Assembly: GCA_036897625.1 (NCBI GenBank)
Contig: JAYMTA010001201.1
Coordinates: forward strand, 1 to 21,227
From: Pelargonium cotyledonis
Lineage: Eukaryota > Streptophyta > Magnoliopsida > Geraniales > Geraniaceae
Direction: 5' to 3'
DNA: 21,227 bases
Made by a program: the position numbers and the translations under genes. The stretch's first letter is position 1; every line of letters begins with the position of its first letter. This document shows, piece by piece, positions 1 to 10,863 of the stretch. The notes beneath the pieces were generated by a model. That model was not told where the DNA came from and did no database searches. It saw only the letters and a list, made by a program, of their open reading frames with translations.

Positions 1-19
1 ATTGACGGAATGTGACGGC

Positions 20-160
20 GGGTACTCAATTGGGTATAAAATGAAAGTGTGGGTACTCAGTTAGGTGTGAAATATAAGTGTAGATACTAAATTGGGAGAA
101 ATAAAAGTTTGGGTACTAAATTGAGTATTTTTTGAAAGTTTAGGTACCAAAAAATTGTTA
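20..160. repeat. Degenerate tandem array of ~30-nt units
   Basis: Five diverged units recur with a period of 29-31 nt. Each is marked by a core resembling GGTACT(A/C)AATTG followed by an A/T tract and an AAGT(G/T)T tail; the cores start near 20, 51, 82, 111 and 141. Units of this style occur in plant intergenic DNA and within the ends of some DNA transposons, which is how I would interpret it. Any partner inverted copy would lie upstream of the window, so the element cannot be delimited. The periodicity is seen directly; the transposon origin is inferred. Confidence 0.6.
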
Positions 161-645
161 TCCCTAATTATAATAAAAAAAGTTAGTTAATTATATGAAG
201 CAAAACAAGACAAAGAAAGATTGGTGATGTTATGAGGTTGAGAGAACATGTTATAGATAAGGAGGGAGAATTGGTAGTTTCAAATTAATCATTGGTGTGG
301 AGCTTGAGGCTTTGTTTAACAATAATATATGTTTTTTTATTATTTTTTATCAGCAATAGACACTTATATTCATGTAAAAAAAATTATAAAAATAATGCGC
401 ATTTAAGCATGTCAAGCCACGAGTGATTGGTGTCAGAAGATGAGTTCGAGCAATCAAACTGAGATGACTTGCCGAGCCTTGAGAGTGAGCGGTGATACAA
501 CCAATAGGTTTTCCTAAATAAAAATGATATCGATATTGCGCTCTGAGATGAGAATTCCAAAAACTCTCATTTTGTGCTGTGAAGAGCATCCTCAAGAATT
601 TCAAGAGATGAGACTCAAGATGCTCCTAAAAAATTACATGAAGAA

Positions 646-825
646 TCACTGACACTCTTGATGCTCTTTCATCAGGAGCGCAATGCTATCAATGAGAGTT
701 TCTTCAGGACCGTTTGCGACCGCACCTAGCTCCTTGCAAAATTCCCAGCATTCCTTGGGACTGATCTCAGTTTTGGAGTTGGGAGTTTCTTCTGGACCAA
801 TAATAGATGTTGTTGACAGCAAGTT
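646..825 (-). other. Unrecognised coding-like fragment
   Basis: On the minus strand 59 codons are open between in-frame stops (TGA at 826-828 and TGA at 646-648). The translation is hydrophilic and globular-looking, with several Cys, Glu and Lys residues, two GPEET motifs and an ending like LLMKEHQECQ. It has no ATG at its start. A possible splice acceptor (CAG before AAGAAACT) lies inside it, so it could be a 3' exon or a decayed gene or transposon piece. The plus strand is also open here (683-1006), which weakens the case. I recognise no family. Confidence 0.2.
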
Positions 826-1006
826 TCAAATCTTTGGAGATCATGTTGAGAGAGACCAACAACAAAGACACAATATTTATGTTTTGTTCCAATCTTTCAG
901 TATCATGCACTTATTATTTCTATTCTGTAAGGTTGCTTATGATGATGATACACTAACTTATTTTGTTTTTATGATTTTATATTCATGCACATATCAAAGA
1001 ATCTAA

Positions 1007-2212
1007 TAATCTAATGGATAGATTTTTTTTTTAAATAATAATAAAATAACACTTTAAAATAAAGAACTATGATGAATTTCTTCTTGAATGAGCTATAAAT
1101 TATAGAACATGACTTGGTACAAACACATAATTCATGATGTATAGATTGAAAATATTTTAAGAAAATAAATAAATAAATTACACACAGTTGAAGTGATAGT
1201 TTTGCATACTTTGGCATATTCTTGTCTATATATGGGTTAGCAAAATTAAAAAGAACAAAAACATAAAAAAAGGTTTTTTGGATATGAAAATTAAGTGTGT
1301 GTGCTTTCTACTTCCAAAGCTTGTGTGAAATGACATGTTTCACGAAACATATCCACCTAATTGATAACTTCTTCTAGTGAAGAAATAATTCAAATGACGT
1401 TTTGCATCTAATTAATCAAAAATTTGATATTTTAAAAACTTGATTTTCACGATTTCTTTTATAAAATTAAAATGGGAACACCTAATAATTATACAAATAA
1501 ATGTATAAACACCACACATCATCAAAAGAGATTTTAATCAAGAAGCAACAATGGTTCTTTGATTATTTGTGCACAACAAGAATAATATTTAATGGAGACT
1601 TAACGCTAAAAGTCTGAAATTGATACAAGCATTCTACATTTTTTAACGAACGTTTGTCATTCTTATTAACTAGTTTATATTCCATGTGTTTGCAAGAGTT
1701 TTTTTATTTTGTTATATATTTATTATCACCGTAATAAGAACTTCATTATAAGAAACTGATAGATCCATGACAGTCCTACCTTATCTTTCAAACCATGTTA
1801 GGTATTGAGTAAAGTTAACCATTTTCTTATTTACATGCAAAATTGTGTCATCTTAAAATAACCATAACGTGGTCCGTCGTACAATTATCTTTGTCTACTT
1901 TACAAGTTTTGAATCATATATATGCACTAAAATTGAAACAACAACATAGACTATTCTAAGAAGAAGGGTGTGTTTATTTTTGAAAATTTATCATATATTT
2001 TTATAAAATTTCATTTTTATTCCTTCAAAATTTGACTTATTGAACGTTGAATTGTTTTAACAAACTATACAACTTAAAATATTTTTCTCAACATCATATA
2101 TTTTACTCCCACTAGGTAAATGTTCTGATGCATATATATATGTCAACAAACAGGTTGAGGGCATGAATGTATGATGGCCTTAAAAAGGGCACTTTTAGGG
2201 GACATTTGAAAT
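1007..2212. other. Gene-free AT-rich intergenic stretch
   Basis: I see no gene here. The sequence is A/T-rich with short homopolymer runs, and the open frames are short, low-complexity and rich in Phe, Tyr, Ile and Lys. The stretch runs into the promoter-proximal region of the SDR gene. Confidence 0.6.
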
Positions 2213-2232
2213 GAAAGGAAAGGAAAGGAAAG
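2213..2232 (+). repeat. (GAAAG)4 purine tract upstream of the SDR promoter
   Basis: Four consecutive GAAAG units form a 20-nt all-purine run about 80 bp upstream of the SDR TATA box. GA-rich tracts are common near plant promoters. A regulatory role is not shown by the sequence. Confidence 0.7.
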
Positions 2233-2302
2233 CTGCCCTTGAAATTTTGAAATTGAAAGACAGCTACCTCTCTCACGGAACCCAACTCATCACTTGTCTT
2301 CT

Positions 2303-2322
2303 TTGACCACTCCCTATATAAA
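2303..2322 (+). promoter_or_regulatory. Core promoter of the SDR gene (TATA box, W-box-like TTGACC)
   Basis: A consensus TATA box, TATATAAA (2315-2322), lies 69 bp upstream of the SDR start codon. This predicts transcription starting near 2345-2350 in a pyrimidine-rich leader (CTCTCTCC-type sequence), typical of plant 5' UTRs. A TTGACC element at 2303-2308, just upstream of the TATA box, matches the W-box core bound by WRKY factors. That core is short and occurs often by chance. Confidence 0.7.
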
Positions 2323-2390
2323 CCTCCTCTTCTCGCCCCCTTTCTCTCCCAACTCTCTCCCTAGCCTCTCCTTGCTTCATTGTACCATCC

Positions 2391-3576
2391 ATGGCCGCTC
2401 AAGTTATGTCCGAGCCGGCCCTTCAAGGCCTTCACGTCCTCGCAAGAGAAACCACCTCTCCACCTTCCTCTCCCAAAAGGTACAATTCATAACCTTCGGT
2501 AGAACAAGTGGTTGATTTCACACATGTTCCTTCGAGATTTCAGTTTCAAGATTCAGTATCTGCACACGGCCGGGCTATGAATCATACCTCCCCGAGTAGT
2601 TCATGCTGATGATAGTTAAAGTCATATGTAGTTTATTCTTTTAATAATATATTTCAATAGTAGCTACCAAAATGTACGTACATTCAAGACTATTCTTGTT
2701 TTGAAAATGACAATGTTTGATTGCTTTTAATCAGGTTGGAAGGAAAAACTGCCATAGTAACCGGCGGTGCGAGAGGGATCGGAGAGGCGACGGTGAGGCT
2801 GTTCGCGAAACGGCGCTAGGGTTGTCATTGCCGACGTGGAGGACACGCTCGGAGCCCTCCTTGCCGATTCATTGGCTTCTTCTTCGTCGGTCACTTTTGT
2901 CCACTGCGACGTCAGCTCGGAGGAGGACGTCGAGAACCTCATAGATTCCACCGTGTCCCGCGACGGCCGCCTCGACATCCTCTTCAACAATGCCGGCGTC
3001 CTTGGCAACCAGTCCAAGCACAAGAGCATCCTCAACTTCGACGCCGACGAGTTCGACCACGTCATGCGCGTCAACGTGCGCGGTGTCGCCCTAGGAATGA
3101 AGCACGCGGCGCGTGTCATGGTTCCTAGGGGCGGCGGGTCCATCATCTCCATGGCGAGCGTCGCCGGAGTGATGGGCGGGCTCGGGCCGCACGCCTACAC
3201 GGCCTCGAAGCACGCCATTGTCGGGCTCCCCAAGAACACGGCGTGCGCGCTCGGGGAGGATGGGATTAGGGTTAATTGTATATCTCCATTCGGGGTGGCC
3301 ACTTCCATGCTTGTCAATGCATGGAGGAGTAGCCATGGAGGTTGTGATGAAGAAGAAGAACATGGCATGAGTTTTGGGTTGCCAGAGGAGCAAGAAGTGG
3401 AGAAAATGGAGGAGTTTGTGAGAGGAATTGCTAATTTGAAAGGACCAACACTTAGGGCTAAAGACATTGCAGAGGCTGGGTTGTATCTTGCTAGTGATGA
3501 CTCCAAATATGTTAGTGGACACAACCTTGTTGTGGATGGCGGCATCACCACCTCAAGAAATTGTGTTGGATTGTAA
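2391..3576 (+). pseudogene. SDR110C-type short-chain dehydrogenase/reductase (SDR2/tasselseed2/ABA2-like), frameshifted
   Basis: The locus has two exons, 2391-2479 and 2735-3576, separated by a GT-AG intron (2480-2734) after the second base of codon 30. The start ATG follows a TATA box and a CT-rich leader. Classical SDR hallmarks are present: the TGGARGIG dinucleotide-binding loop right after the splice, an IADVED strand typical of NAD preference, NNAG at 2986-2997, the catalytic serine in IISMAS, and the YTASK catalytic Tyr/Lys at 3196-3210. The C-terminus reads VVDGG then RNCVGL, as I recall for Arabidopsis SDR2 (At3g51680). The family includes ABA2 xanthoxin dehydrogenase and maize tasselseed2; the substrate here is unknown. 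The frame breaks near 2811, giving a TAG at 2817-2819 after 57 codons. With two bases restored the protein would be about 310 residues, normal for the family. The rest is undamaged, so a recent mutation or an assembly error are both possible. Confidence 0.85.
2811..2819 (+). other. Frameshift and resulting stop in the SDR Rossmann fold
   Basis: Upstream of 2811 the frame encodes the TGGARGIG loop and helix (ending in LFAK). Downstream of 2812 the next frame encodes [11 protein letters not shown], the following beta strand. Family members usually have one residue (often His) between LFAK and GA, so two bases appear to be missing, or one extra is present. In the original frame the sequence reads Arg-Arg-TAG (TAG at 2817-2819). 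No splice consensus nearby would restore the frame without losing the binding loop. Confidence 0.85.
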
Positions 3577-4745
3577 CATTGGAGTTTAGTTTTTGTTTTA
3601 ATTACATGTGTCACAAACTGTAAAATCTTTGAAATTTGGTACTAGTTAATTGTGTTTGAATAGAAATTTGGGTTAAAGATGAATTAACCACCATGCATAT
3701 ATGTTGATTAAGTTTAGTAGTTTTAGAAAGTCAAAGAGGGTTGTTTGATTCTTGTGTACTATCTTTGGAAGTAGTGACATTTTCATGTTTTTAGATGTTA
3801 TAATTTTTACATTGATAGTATACACATAAATAATATATATAGATTTACTTATTTTTCTTAGAAAAGGTTTACTGCAAGATTAGTATACAACTGAAAATTA
3901 ATAACTCAAAATATTTTTTTAAGGATAACTCAAAAAATTTGTGCATTTATTCATGTATATAAGTATTAACTTTAATTTTTTCTAATTAAATGAGTTGGAC
4001 CAACATTAAGTATGACTTTTGTGGCATTGACCATTAATATAGTAATGCCAAGTAACATTTATTTATTATTATTTTTTTGCAGAGTAACATTCACAATCAA
4101 ACAAACCTAAAGTAGTATTTTATACAAGCTACCTACCAATTTTAATTGTATTCATTCAATAATCATTAGTTGAAGAAACTTTAAATATTCTTGCTTGTCG
4201 ATAGCTTACCAGAATTATGCAAGATAGGCTAATTTTGATTTGATAGATATGTAAATGAATAAATAAGTAATTCCTATATGGAATTAGCTAACAAATTTCA
4301 AATTATAAACCGTTAATTATAACTATAATATGGGTTGTGTTTGCTTTAATTGCAAGCAAAAGCAACCCACTGCTTCCAACTTTTCGGGTATAAACAAATA
4401 AAAGCAGATTTGACTAAAACTTGTAAATTATTGACACATGAATAAGAGCTAAATGGTTGAACACCTGCCAAAGTTTATATTTGAATCAATTTGAGATTAT
4501 TTACAAATTACAATCAACTTAACATAAAACTAACAATACAAAAGCTAAATGATAAGTTTTATTTAATATATGTACATATTCTCCTTCTTGTATATACTGT
4601 TTTTTTTTTCGTCAATTGAGCTATACAATATATAGTAGATCTCCCCTATTAACTTATGAATCTCATACTTACCGTTACAAGAAAAAAAAACACAAAGTTT
4701 AAATTTTAAAAGAAATCCAAAACGTTTTAAACTGCACGGCCTAAC

Positions 4746-4761
4746 ATATATATATATATAT
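4746..4761. repeat. (AT)8 microsatellite
   Basis: A pure AT dinucleotide run in intergenic DNA. No gene is associated with it. Confidence 0.8.
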
Positions 4762-4880
4762 TGTATTAGTTTGGAGTTGGAACCAATAAATATTAGTTAG
4801 GAGCTTGAATGTTTGGTTATCAGTAAAAAAAATCCAGTCAAACCGTACCACTGACAATCTGATAGAACTTCAAATATACC

Positions 4881-4909
4881 ATATATATATATATATATAT
4901 GTGTGTGTA
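4881..4909. repeat. Compound (AT)10(GT)n microsatellite
   Basis: Ten AT units run directly into four GT units. Compound dinucleotide tracts like this are prone to length polymorphism between individuals. Confidence 0.85.
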
Positions 4910-6440
4910 TAGAAAAAAATCAGCTAACAAGTAGCTGGGCAATACTGTAGAGTAGGTAAAGTTAAAGCATGCACTGTTCTTGGGGTGTTTACCAACTAGA
5001 AGCCATTTAATTATACACATCATTAGCAATATTTCAAATTACAAAAGACACCCATTTGCCAAATATTTTAATAGATCAATCTTAATTTTTCGATCTAAAC
5101 AACCTTAAAAACGAATAAAATCAAAATTGACAGTGCGTGTACAGATGACAGGCCAGCATATATGAATACAGTAATACCCTAGAAGCTGATTACAAGTCAC
5201 AGTTAACAAACCCTAGACTAGTTACCATTTTTCAACAATTAAGAAAATGATATAGAAATGGGGAGGTATTAATGCAATTATATACAAAAGTTGGGATTGA
5301 GAGTAGCAAAAATATTAATTGCGGCTTATTCTTAAACTGACCGCGCGTGTGAGGAGGAGACATAAGCAACCAACCACTACGTACAGCTCTTTTCACAGAC
5401 TCTTGTTTTGATGAATCTCATCTCATCGAGATTCAGAGAACCAACTGGACTGCACTTGAAGTCGATCCGTACAAAAACTACTCCAAATTAATTATGTGGT
5501 GAAAAGCTATATAAGTTGATACTTTGCAATTCTGGAGACTTTGGAGTTGGAAGCTGTCAAAAGTTGAAATTGCTTACCAACCACCACATCATTATTAAGA
5601 CTTGTTGTCATGAGAGCACCGTCTCACTTATATGGTACGAGTGAATTTCAATTTTCTACAAAGCAGAGCACTTAAGTAAATTTTTCATCAAATTATTAGG
5701 AATAAAATTTTAAAAAAATTCCATGAGGGCAAGAAATAAAATTGATATCATCAAAGGAGCAGAGCGGATGGAGATTGATGAAACTGGAACATGGAGAGCC
5801 AATCCATGATGACCAAACCTAATTCTACTTCCATCCATTTTTCGATCATATTTTCTCAACTTAATTTCTGTTTCTTTGTTTGTGGTAATTAACTCCATCA
5901 ACTAGCTGTTTCTATAATCTAATTAATTATACTAGTACTCTACTTCTTTTTCTTTATCATGTGATCGTATGTCTCAACTTGAGACACACAATTACACGTA
6001 GGATTCATATTCACCTCTTTGTCATCAAAGAAATAGTGAAAACAAGAGAATACCTAGTGGACCACACTTTTTTATAAAATACCTCAAAATGTTGCTACCA
6101 ATCGCTCCAATTTTCAAATGAAGTAAAGTTTTTGTTTTAGCATCTTAATTATGAATTTCTAATGGTCATTTGTATATTATTATTATGTTTGATATAACCG
6201 ATTGTTTATTTATTTTTAATGAAAATATCTGAAAGATGCTACAAGTTTAGTGGCAAAGATGTTTAGTATACAATTTTGGTTGTTTTCAGTCCCTAGGACA
6301 TAGAGCAATGAGATGGCGTTGCAAAAGATCCACACATTTGAATCCAAAACTGCAACTTCATAGAAACAAGAAAAAAACACAGAAGTAGTAATATTCTGGT
6401 TTTTTTTCCGGCAAAAATGAAGCAATATATCTCATTGCAA

Positions 6441-6452
6441 TTGACTATAAAA
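6441..6452 (+). promoter_or_regulatory. Core promoter of the Wun1-like gene (TTGAC and TATAAAA)
   Basis: TATAAAA at 6446-6452 lies about 93 bp upstream of the chosen start codon, predicting transcription start near 6475-6485. TTGAC (6441-6445) abuts it and matches the core of the W-box, the WRKY site common in wound- and senescence-responsive promoters. That fits the gene family but is weak evidence alone. Confidence 0.6.
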
Positions 6453-6483
6453 ACGGTCCAAAACTCAGCTTATACACCACACC

Positions 6484-6501
6484 ATGCTGAGAATGAGCTA
6501 G
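6484..6501 (+). other. Five-codon upstream ORF in the Wun1-like leader
   Basis: ATG at 6484 opens a 5-codon frame (Met-Leu-Arg-Met-Ser) closed by TAG at 6499-6501, 43 nt before the main ATG. It would be translated only if transcription starts upstream of 6484, which the TATA position makes borderline. A second in-frame ATG lies at 6493. Confidence 0.45.
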
Positions 6502-6544
6502 TCAAGACCAATATTTAGTATCAGTGTCCTCAGCCTTATATATT

Positions 6545-7081
6545 ATGTCGTTCTACTACGGCATGGAACCTCCGGTGATTTTGGAGTATCTGGAGCCAGC
6601 GGTAGAGTCGGAATCGGAGGCGGAAATGCAAAATAAGACGACGGCAGGTACACTGTACAAGGCTTTGGCACACGGTGACACGGAGACGGTGGCCGGTCTG
6701 CTAGCGACCCACCTCGAGTGGTGGTTCCACGGCCCACCGCATAGCCAGCACATGATGCGGGTCCTCACCGGAGAATCCATAGGCGACGCGGAGTTCCAGT
6801 TCGAGCCGAGGAGCATCACGGCCGGCGGAGACCACTGCGGGATAACCGAGGGATGGGAAGGAAGTCACGGGCATGCCTATTGGGTGCACGTTTGGCTTTT
6901 AAAGGATGGTATGATCACACAGTTTAGAGAGTACTTTAACACGTGGCTGACGGCGAGGGACATCCGCCCGCCGCCAGGACCCGGGTGGGAAGCCGGGCGG
7001 CGCCAGAGCCTGACCTTGTGGCAGAGCCAGCCTAGGGACCTTGCTAAAAGGTCCTTGCCGTGTCCTGTACTTGCCATATAG
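6545..7081 (+). CDS. Wound-induced protein 1 (Wun1)/SAG20-like, NTF2/SnoaL-like fold
   Basis: This intronless gene encodes 178 residues. The ATG at 6545 is the first in frame after a TGA at 6494-6496. An acidic N-terminal leader (about 1-35) precedes an NTF2/SnoaL-like domain. Visible family signatures are LEWWFHGPP (57-65), a RVLTG segment (72-76), FQFEPRSI (84-91), YWVHVWLLKDGMITQFREYFNTWLT (112-136, written as the WVHxW and REYFNT motifs) and the terminal LWQSQPRDLAKRSLP followed by VLAI. The family includes potato WUN1 and Arabidopsis SAG20/WI12, induced by wounding, senescence or stress; no enzymatic activity is firmly assigned. There is no signal peptide or membrane segment. The C-terminus reads PCPVLAI where relatives as I recall have PGLVLAI. 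The coding region is much more GC-rich than its flanks. It is convergent with the ligase gene. Confidence 0.9.
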   Translation: MSFYYGMEPPVILEYLEPAVESESEAEMQNKTTAGTLYKALAHGDTETVAGLLATHLEWWFHGPPHSQHMMRVLTGESIGDAEFQFEPRSITAGGDHCGITEGWEGSHGHAYWVHVWLLKDGMITQFREYFNTWLTARDIRPPPGPGWEAGRRQSLTLWQSQPRDLAKRSLPCPVLAI

Positions 7082-7276
7082 TTTGTATCTAAATACTGAG
7101 CGACTATGTAACAAAAGGATCATAGTTTTTACCGGTAAACCCACAAAAATCAAAGTCTCTCGTTTATTTGAAAAACGAAAACTAGAAGCAACTGTAACAA
7201 GTGTAATCATACATTTACACAGTTGAGTCTTAGGTACAACAATGGATATGTTTACAAACAATGTAGTAAAAAAAGC
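7082..7276. other. Tail-to-tail gap between Wun1-like gene and ligase
   Basis: Only 195 bp separate the two opposing stop codons. Both 3' UTRs must end in or run through this gap. I find no clean AATAAA on either strand, so poly(A) positions are unresolved and overlapping antisense 3' ends are likely. Confidence 0.6.
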
Positions 7277-10200
7277 TTATATAAACCTCTGTGATCCCAA
7301 ATCAAGAAGAGTTCTGAAGAACCTGTGCGGATACATGGGTGGTTGCTCAGCCAGCGCCTGAAAGAACACTTAATTGGGTTAGTTTCAGGAAGTGAAAGTT
7401 TACGGGGAATTCAACGTTCAACCATCGTTTACCTGATGAACCAAAACAGTGGACGGCGTCATTCCGGGCACAGTATTAATCTCTATGATCAACACCTGCA
7501 AAAATAATCAACTTTAACCAAAGGCTGCAAACAGGAATTGTCTTCGATTGCTGAATCTAAAACTAAAGAGATCTCTGAGAATTAGGGCAGCTAAATTTGG
7601 GTTCGTAGTTTCTAACTTCATAGTGAAATGGATACGGATATGTGAGCATAGACAAGATCATAATGAAATCTTAAACTACCTCTCCATTGTCCACATTAAC
7701 AAATGCATCAATTCTTGAAAATCCTTCTAATTGCAGAGTGTTTGCGATTAGTTCGATATGCTGTTTACATCTCTCCAGGGCCTCATTACTGATTCAAGGC
7801 AAAAGCACTTCAATAAAAGACCAGGACAACAAAGAAAGAAAAAGAAAATGTTTCAAAGTTTTCAAAACAAACCTCATAATTGATAGTGGTGGTGGAGTCA
7901 GATTGATGCCAGTACCACCTGTTAAGCATATAACATAAGAACACTATCAGAAAATGCTCCCTACCGAGCAACATTTGACAAAAACGTAAAAAGCAGTTTT
8001 CTCATTATTATCACTTAAAAGTATAGTAACAGGCACTGTGTTAATGTGTGACGAATGACAAGCACATATAAAGCAAGACTTACCTTGGAACTTCTCTTCA
8101 AGTGATAGAATGTCACCACTTTCCTTTACTGTAACACTAGGGCTCAACGAGCGCATTGATCCACGTTTTCCAATAACACCAACTGTTACTTCTACCCATC
8201 TACTTTGCCCTTTCCACATGAGGTGATGTGCATTATCATCCTTGGACTTGGATGAAACAATTATCTCATCAGTTTCAATGAACGGTTCAAAGATCAAGAG
8301 TTCTGGAGGAGGGTTTGGCATCTCAATCATTCCATGAGCCTGTTTATCAATGACATGGAAAGACATGCAATGGTAACGTCAGAAGACAAAGGCATTTCAA
8401 TTATTCATCTAGTCTGGATGACAAAAATGATATATCTTATTTCTCCAAAGTTCCAACAAACATGAAGAAATAAGTACATTTCAGTTGTACGTCTGAAATA
8501 GTTCAGCATTTTAGAGGATGGAAGACTAGATTCATCTGAAATAGGCTAGCTCTTATTCATCATTATTTTTTAACTGTTACTGGATGGTCCCTGTGACAAT
8601 TTCTTACTTGTTATACCTTATTGTAAGGGGTATTTCATACCATGCATGTGATTTCAAGTGAAATTCGTGCTATGGGTAAGATTTTATATGTATTATTTGT
8701 ACTATACTAATGATTTGCATATAGCTTCTTTCAATACCTTAAGATAAGGATATTTGGAGAACTACTACTGAAAATGAGATGGAACTACAAATAAAAAAGG
8801 CAAATATAATCATTCAATACCTTTGACAAGCTATTAGGAGGTATTCTTAGAAGGCAATCCTCCAATGCTTTTACATATACAGCAAGGTCCTCAGCACAGC
8901 TGCATCAACAGAATATTAGGTCTACTCAACAGTTAATAGTACAGCAGCTATCATAATACACATAGGCATTTATGGAATTGATGATATATATGTTTCCTAC
9001 AGCTTACTAACCTAATAGAACACGACTGACATTAATAAACAAGAGCAATGAACCTACCGCAACCTTGCCACCCCAGTAGAGCATCCGTCTCTTGCTGGTT
9101 TAACACATAATGTTTCACACTGAAGGTTTGATGTCAAGTCATTCCACATAGTTGGTGCCGGGAAGTTCAGTAGATCCTCTTTTGTTTTGACATCTTTGTC
9201 TATGGTAAGAACTCCCGAATTTGAAAGCTGTTCATAACCAGAGATTATTAATATCGTAATTCAGAAGATTTACAAGCCATAATGAATACATATATATATA
9301 TATATATTCACAAAGCTATATATTTCTTTGGATTCATCTTGCATATTGATCAGTTACCATACATGAGTAAGAGCAAGAGATGTGGCAACTTTGTCCATAC
9401 AAGTTTTTGAGGCCATTACACCAGGACCTTCAATTGAAAGTGATAAAAATATTAAGGAAGGTAGAAATGAGTAATTGCATGGCAGAAAGAATTAAAATCT
9501 TGAAAACCAAGTCTAAGAAAATAAACCTGTAAAAGGAACTCCTTCAGCCTCCAACATAGACTGAAGTGTACCATCTTCACCAATGCCTCCGTGCACTGCA
9601 AGTAACAATAGATGAACCTTGTGAAAACTTAACACATTCAAGGTTTTTTTTTCTGCATAAAAGGAGCAAGTTTCTCTCTCTCTTTCTCTCACTAACAAAT
9701 ATGTATCAACAAAAAACACAAATAGAATGAATCATTTCATTATCACTAATAAATCCATGAGTGAATACCTGCAATAAAAACAGTTGCCTGAACATCCTTG
9801 GCAAGATTTATCCATTGCTCCAATGAAAATTTCTTTGGTAGTTCATCAGCTATATCAAACCCCTCAAACCAATTGTGTTTCTTCAAACCTTCCGTGAGCT
9901 CATTCACCACGTTTTTCCGCAAGTGAGCAGTCAGTGCAGCTCGAGCTGGCTCTATTGCTTCTATGCATGCAGCAAGAACTTCCTCTGTAGTGTGTCTAAG
10001 CACAAGAGAATAACTGTATGCATACACAAGCAGAGAAACTCATAAAAAAAAAGGCAAAACAACATGGAATATATTTAAGTCTAAGAAATTGTCAAGTAGT
10101 CTGCTCAAGTAGTAGTGTCCTACAGCAGTTGTAATTCATTCTACCATCAGAAACACCCAAGATGATACATGGCTAGCCCAGCATGCTAGTTGGTCCAATG

Positions 10201-10863
10201 AAAATGGAAATTTTATTTGCTCCAAATGCAAACTAATATAAAAAGATAGATGGATGCGCAGTAATGTTCTACACTTACGGTAATGACCACACAGTTCTGC
10301 AGTTCACATCAACTTCTTTATCAGAATCCATTTCAGATGGTGCAAGCAAACATGGGATTACTTCAAGCTGTAGACACCAAATTGCCAATCTCAGACATCA
10401 GCGCTGTGATTTAAATATGAATACATGGAATTTTTAATTTTTAATAATGCTGAATCATTAATAATGAACCAAAAACCACTCCAGAGTATTCGTTCACAAG
10501 GCCACCAGCCACCACATGTCCTCCCATAATGGATCACAACGACAAATTATATGTTCCTTTTCAGAAGCTAAGCTTCAATACACATATTGGATTTTAATAA
10601 TCCAAGTTATTATTAGTTTAAGATTTTGAACAAGTACAAAAACTTCTGCAAATGTATAACTCCAACTGACACATTATCATCTTGTAGAAAATTTCAAGTA
10701 CTTTAACATCAGAAATTGCACTTCCAGCCCATTAATAGACCTATGCATTTAACATAATACTTACATCATCGTATGCTTGCAAATTGAGCCATACATTTGT
10801 CCCACTCATAAGAGATACTTGTCGCTCTGATGTGTCTCCTCCAAAAATGACAAAAACTTTATG
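7277..10863 (-). other. Ligase module 2 (C-terminal Ddl repeat)
   Basis: Residues about 494-949. FGGDTSERQVSL carries Glu506. An insertion of roughly 60 residues, absent from bacterial Ddl, precedes VHGGIGEDG (638-646). The ATP segment VKPARDGCSTGV has Lys725 but Cys731 where module 1 has Ser. FEPFIETDEI (782-790) and LSLEEKF (ending Phe849 where Tyr is usual) follow. FSRID (Asp893) and the metal-binding IIEINTVPGM (Glu907, Asn909) are canonical. Metal ligands are kept and two of the three triad positions are changed. Confidence 0.85.

Larger units (their letters stand above)
3577..6440. other. Gene-free AT-rich intergenic region
   Basis: No gene is supported here. The region contains the 3' flank of the SDR locus, A/T homopolymers, two AT microsatellites (listed separately) and short direct repeats such as ATAACTCAAAA near 3901 and 3926. 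I saw no transposon termini with a duplicated target site. The last few hundred bases are the upstream region of the Wun1-like gene. Confidence 0.6.

Noticed and set aside
440-460. GTTCGAGCAATC resembling a tRNA T-loop
   Set aside because: No matching acceptor, D-arm or anticodon arm can be built around it.
2836-3576. Separate protein starting at GTG 2836
   Set aside because: The frame simply resumes the SDR protein after the frameshift. Residues encoded upstream (2812-2835, GARVVIAD) are also conserved, so 2836 is not a true start.
2727-3614. Several 60-140 codon minus-strand ORFs opposite the SDR exon
   Set aside because: They are antisense shadows of a GC-rich exon whose plus strand shows conserved SDR motifs in order.
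6524-6544. GTG 6524 as start of the Wun1-like protein
   Set aside because: An ATG at 6545 lies in the same frame and plant nuclear genes rarely start at GTG.
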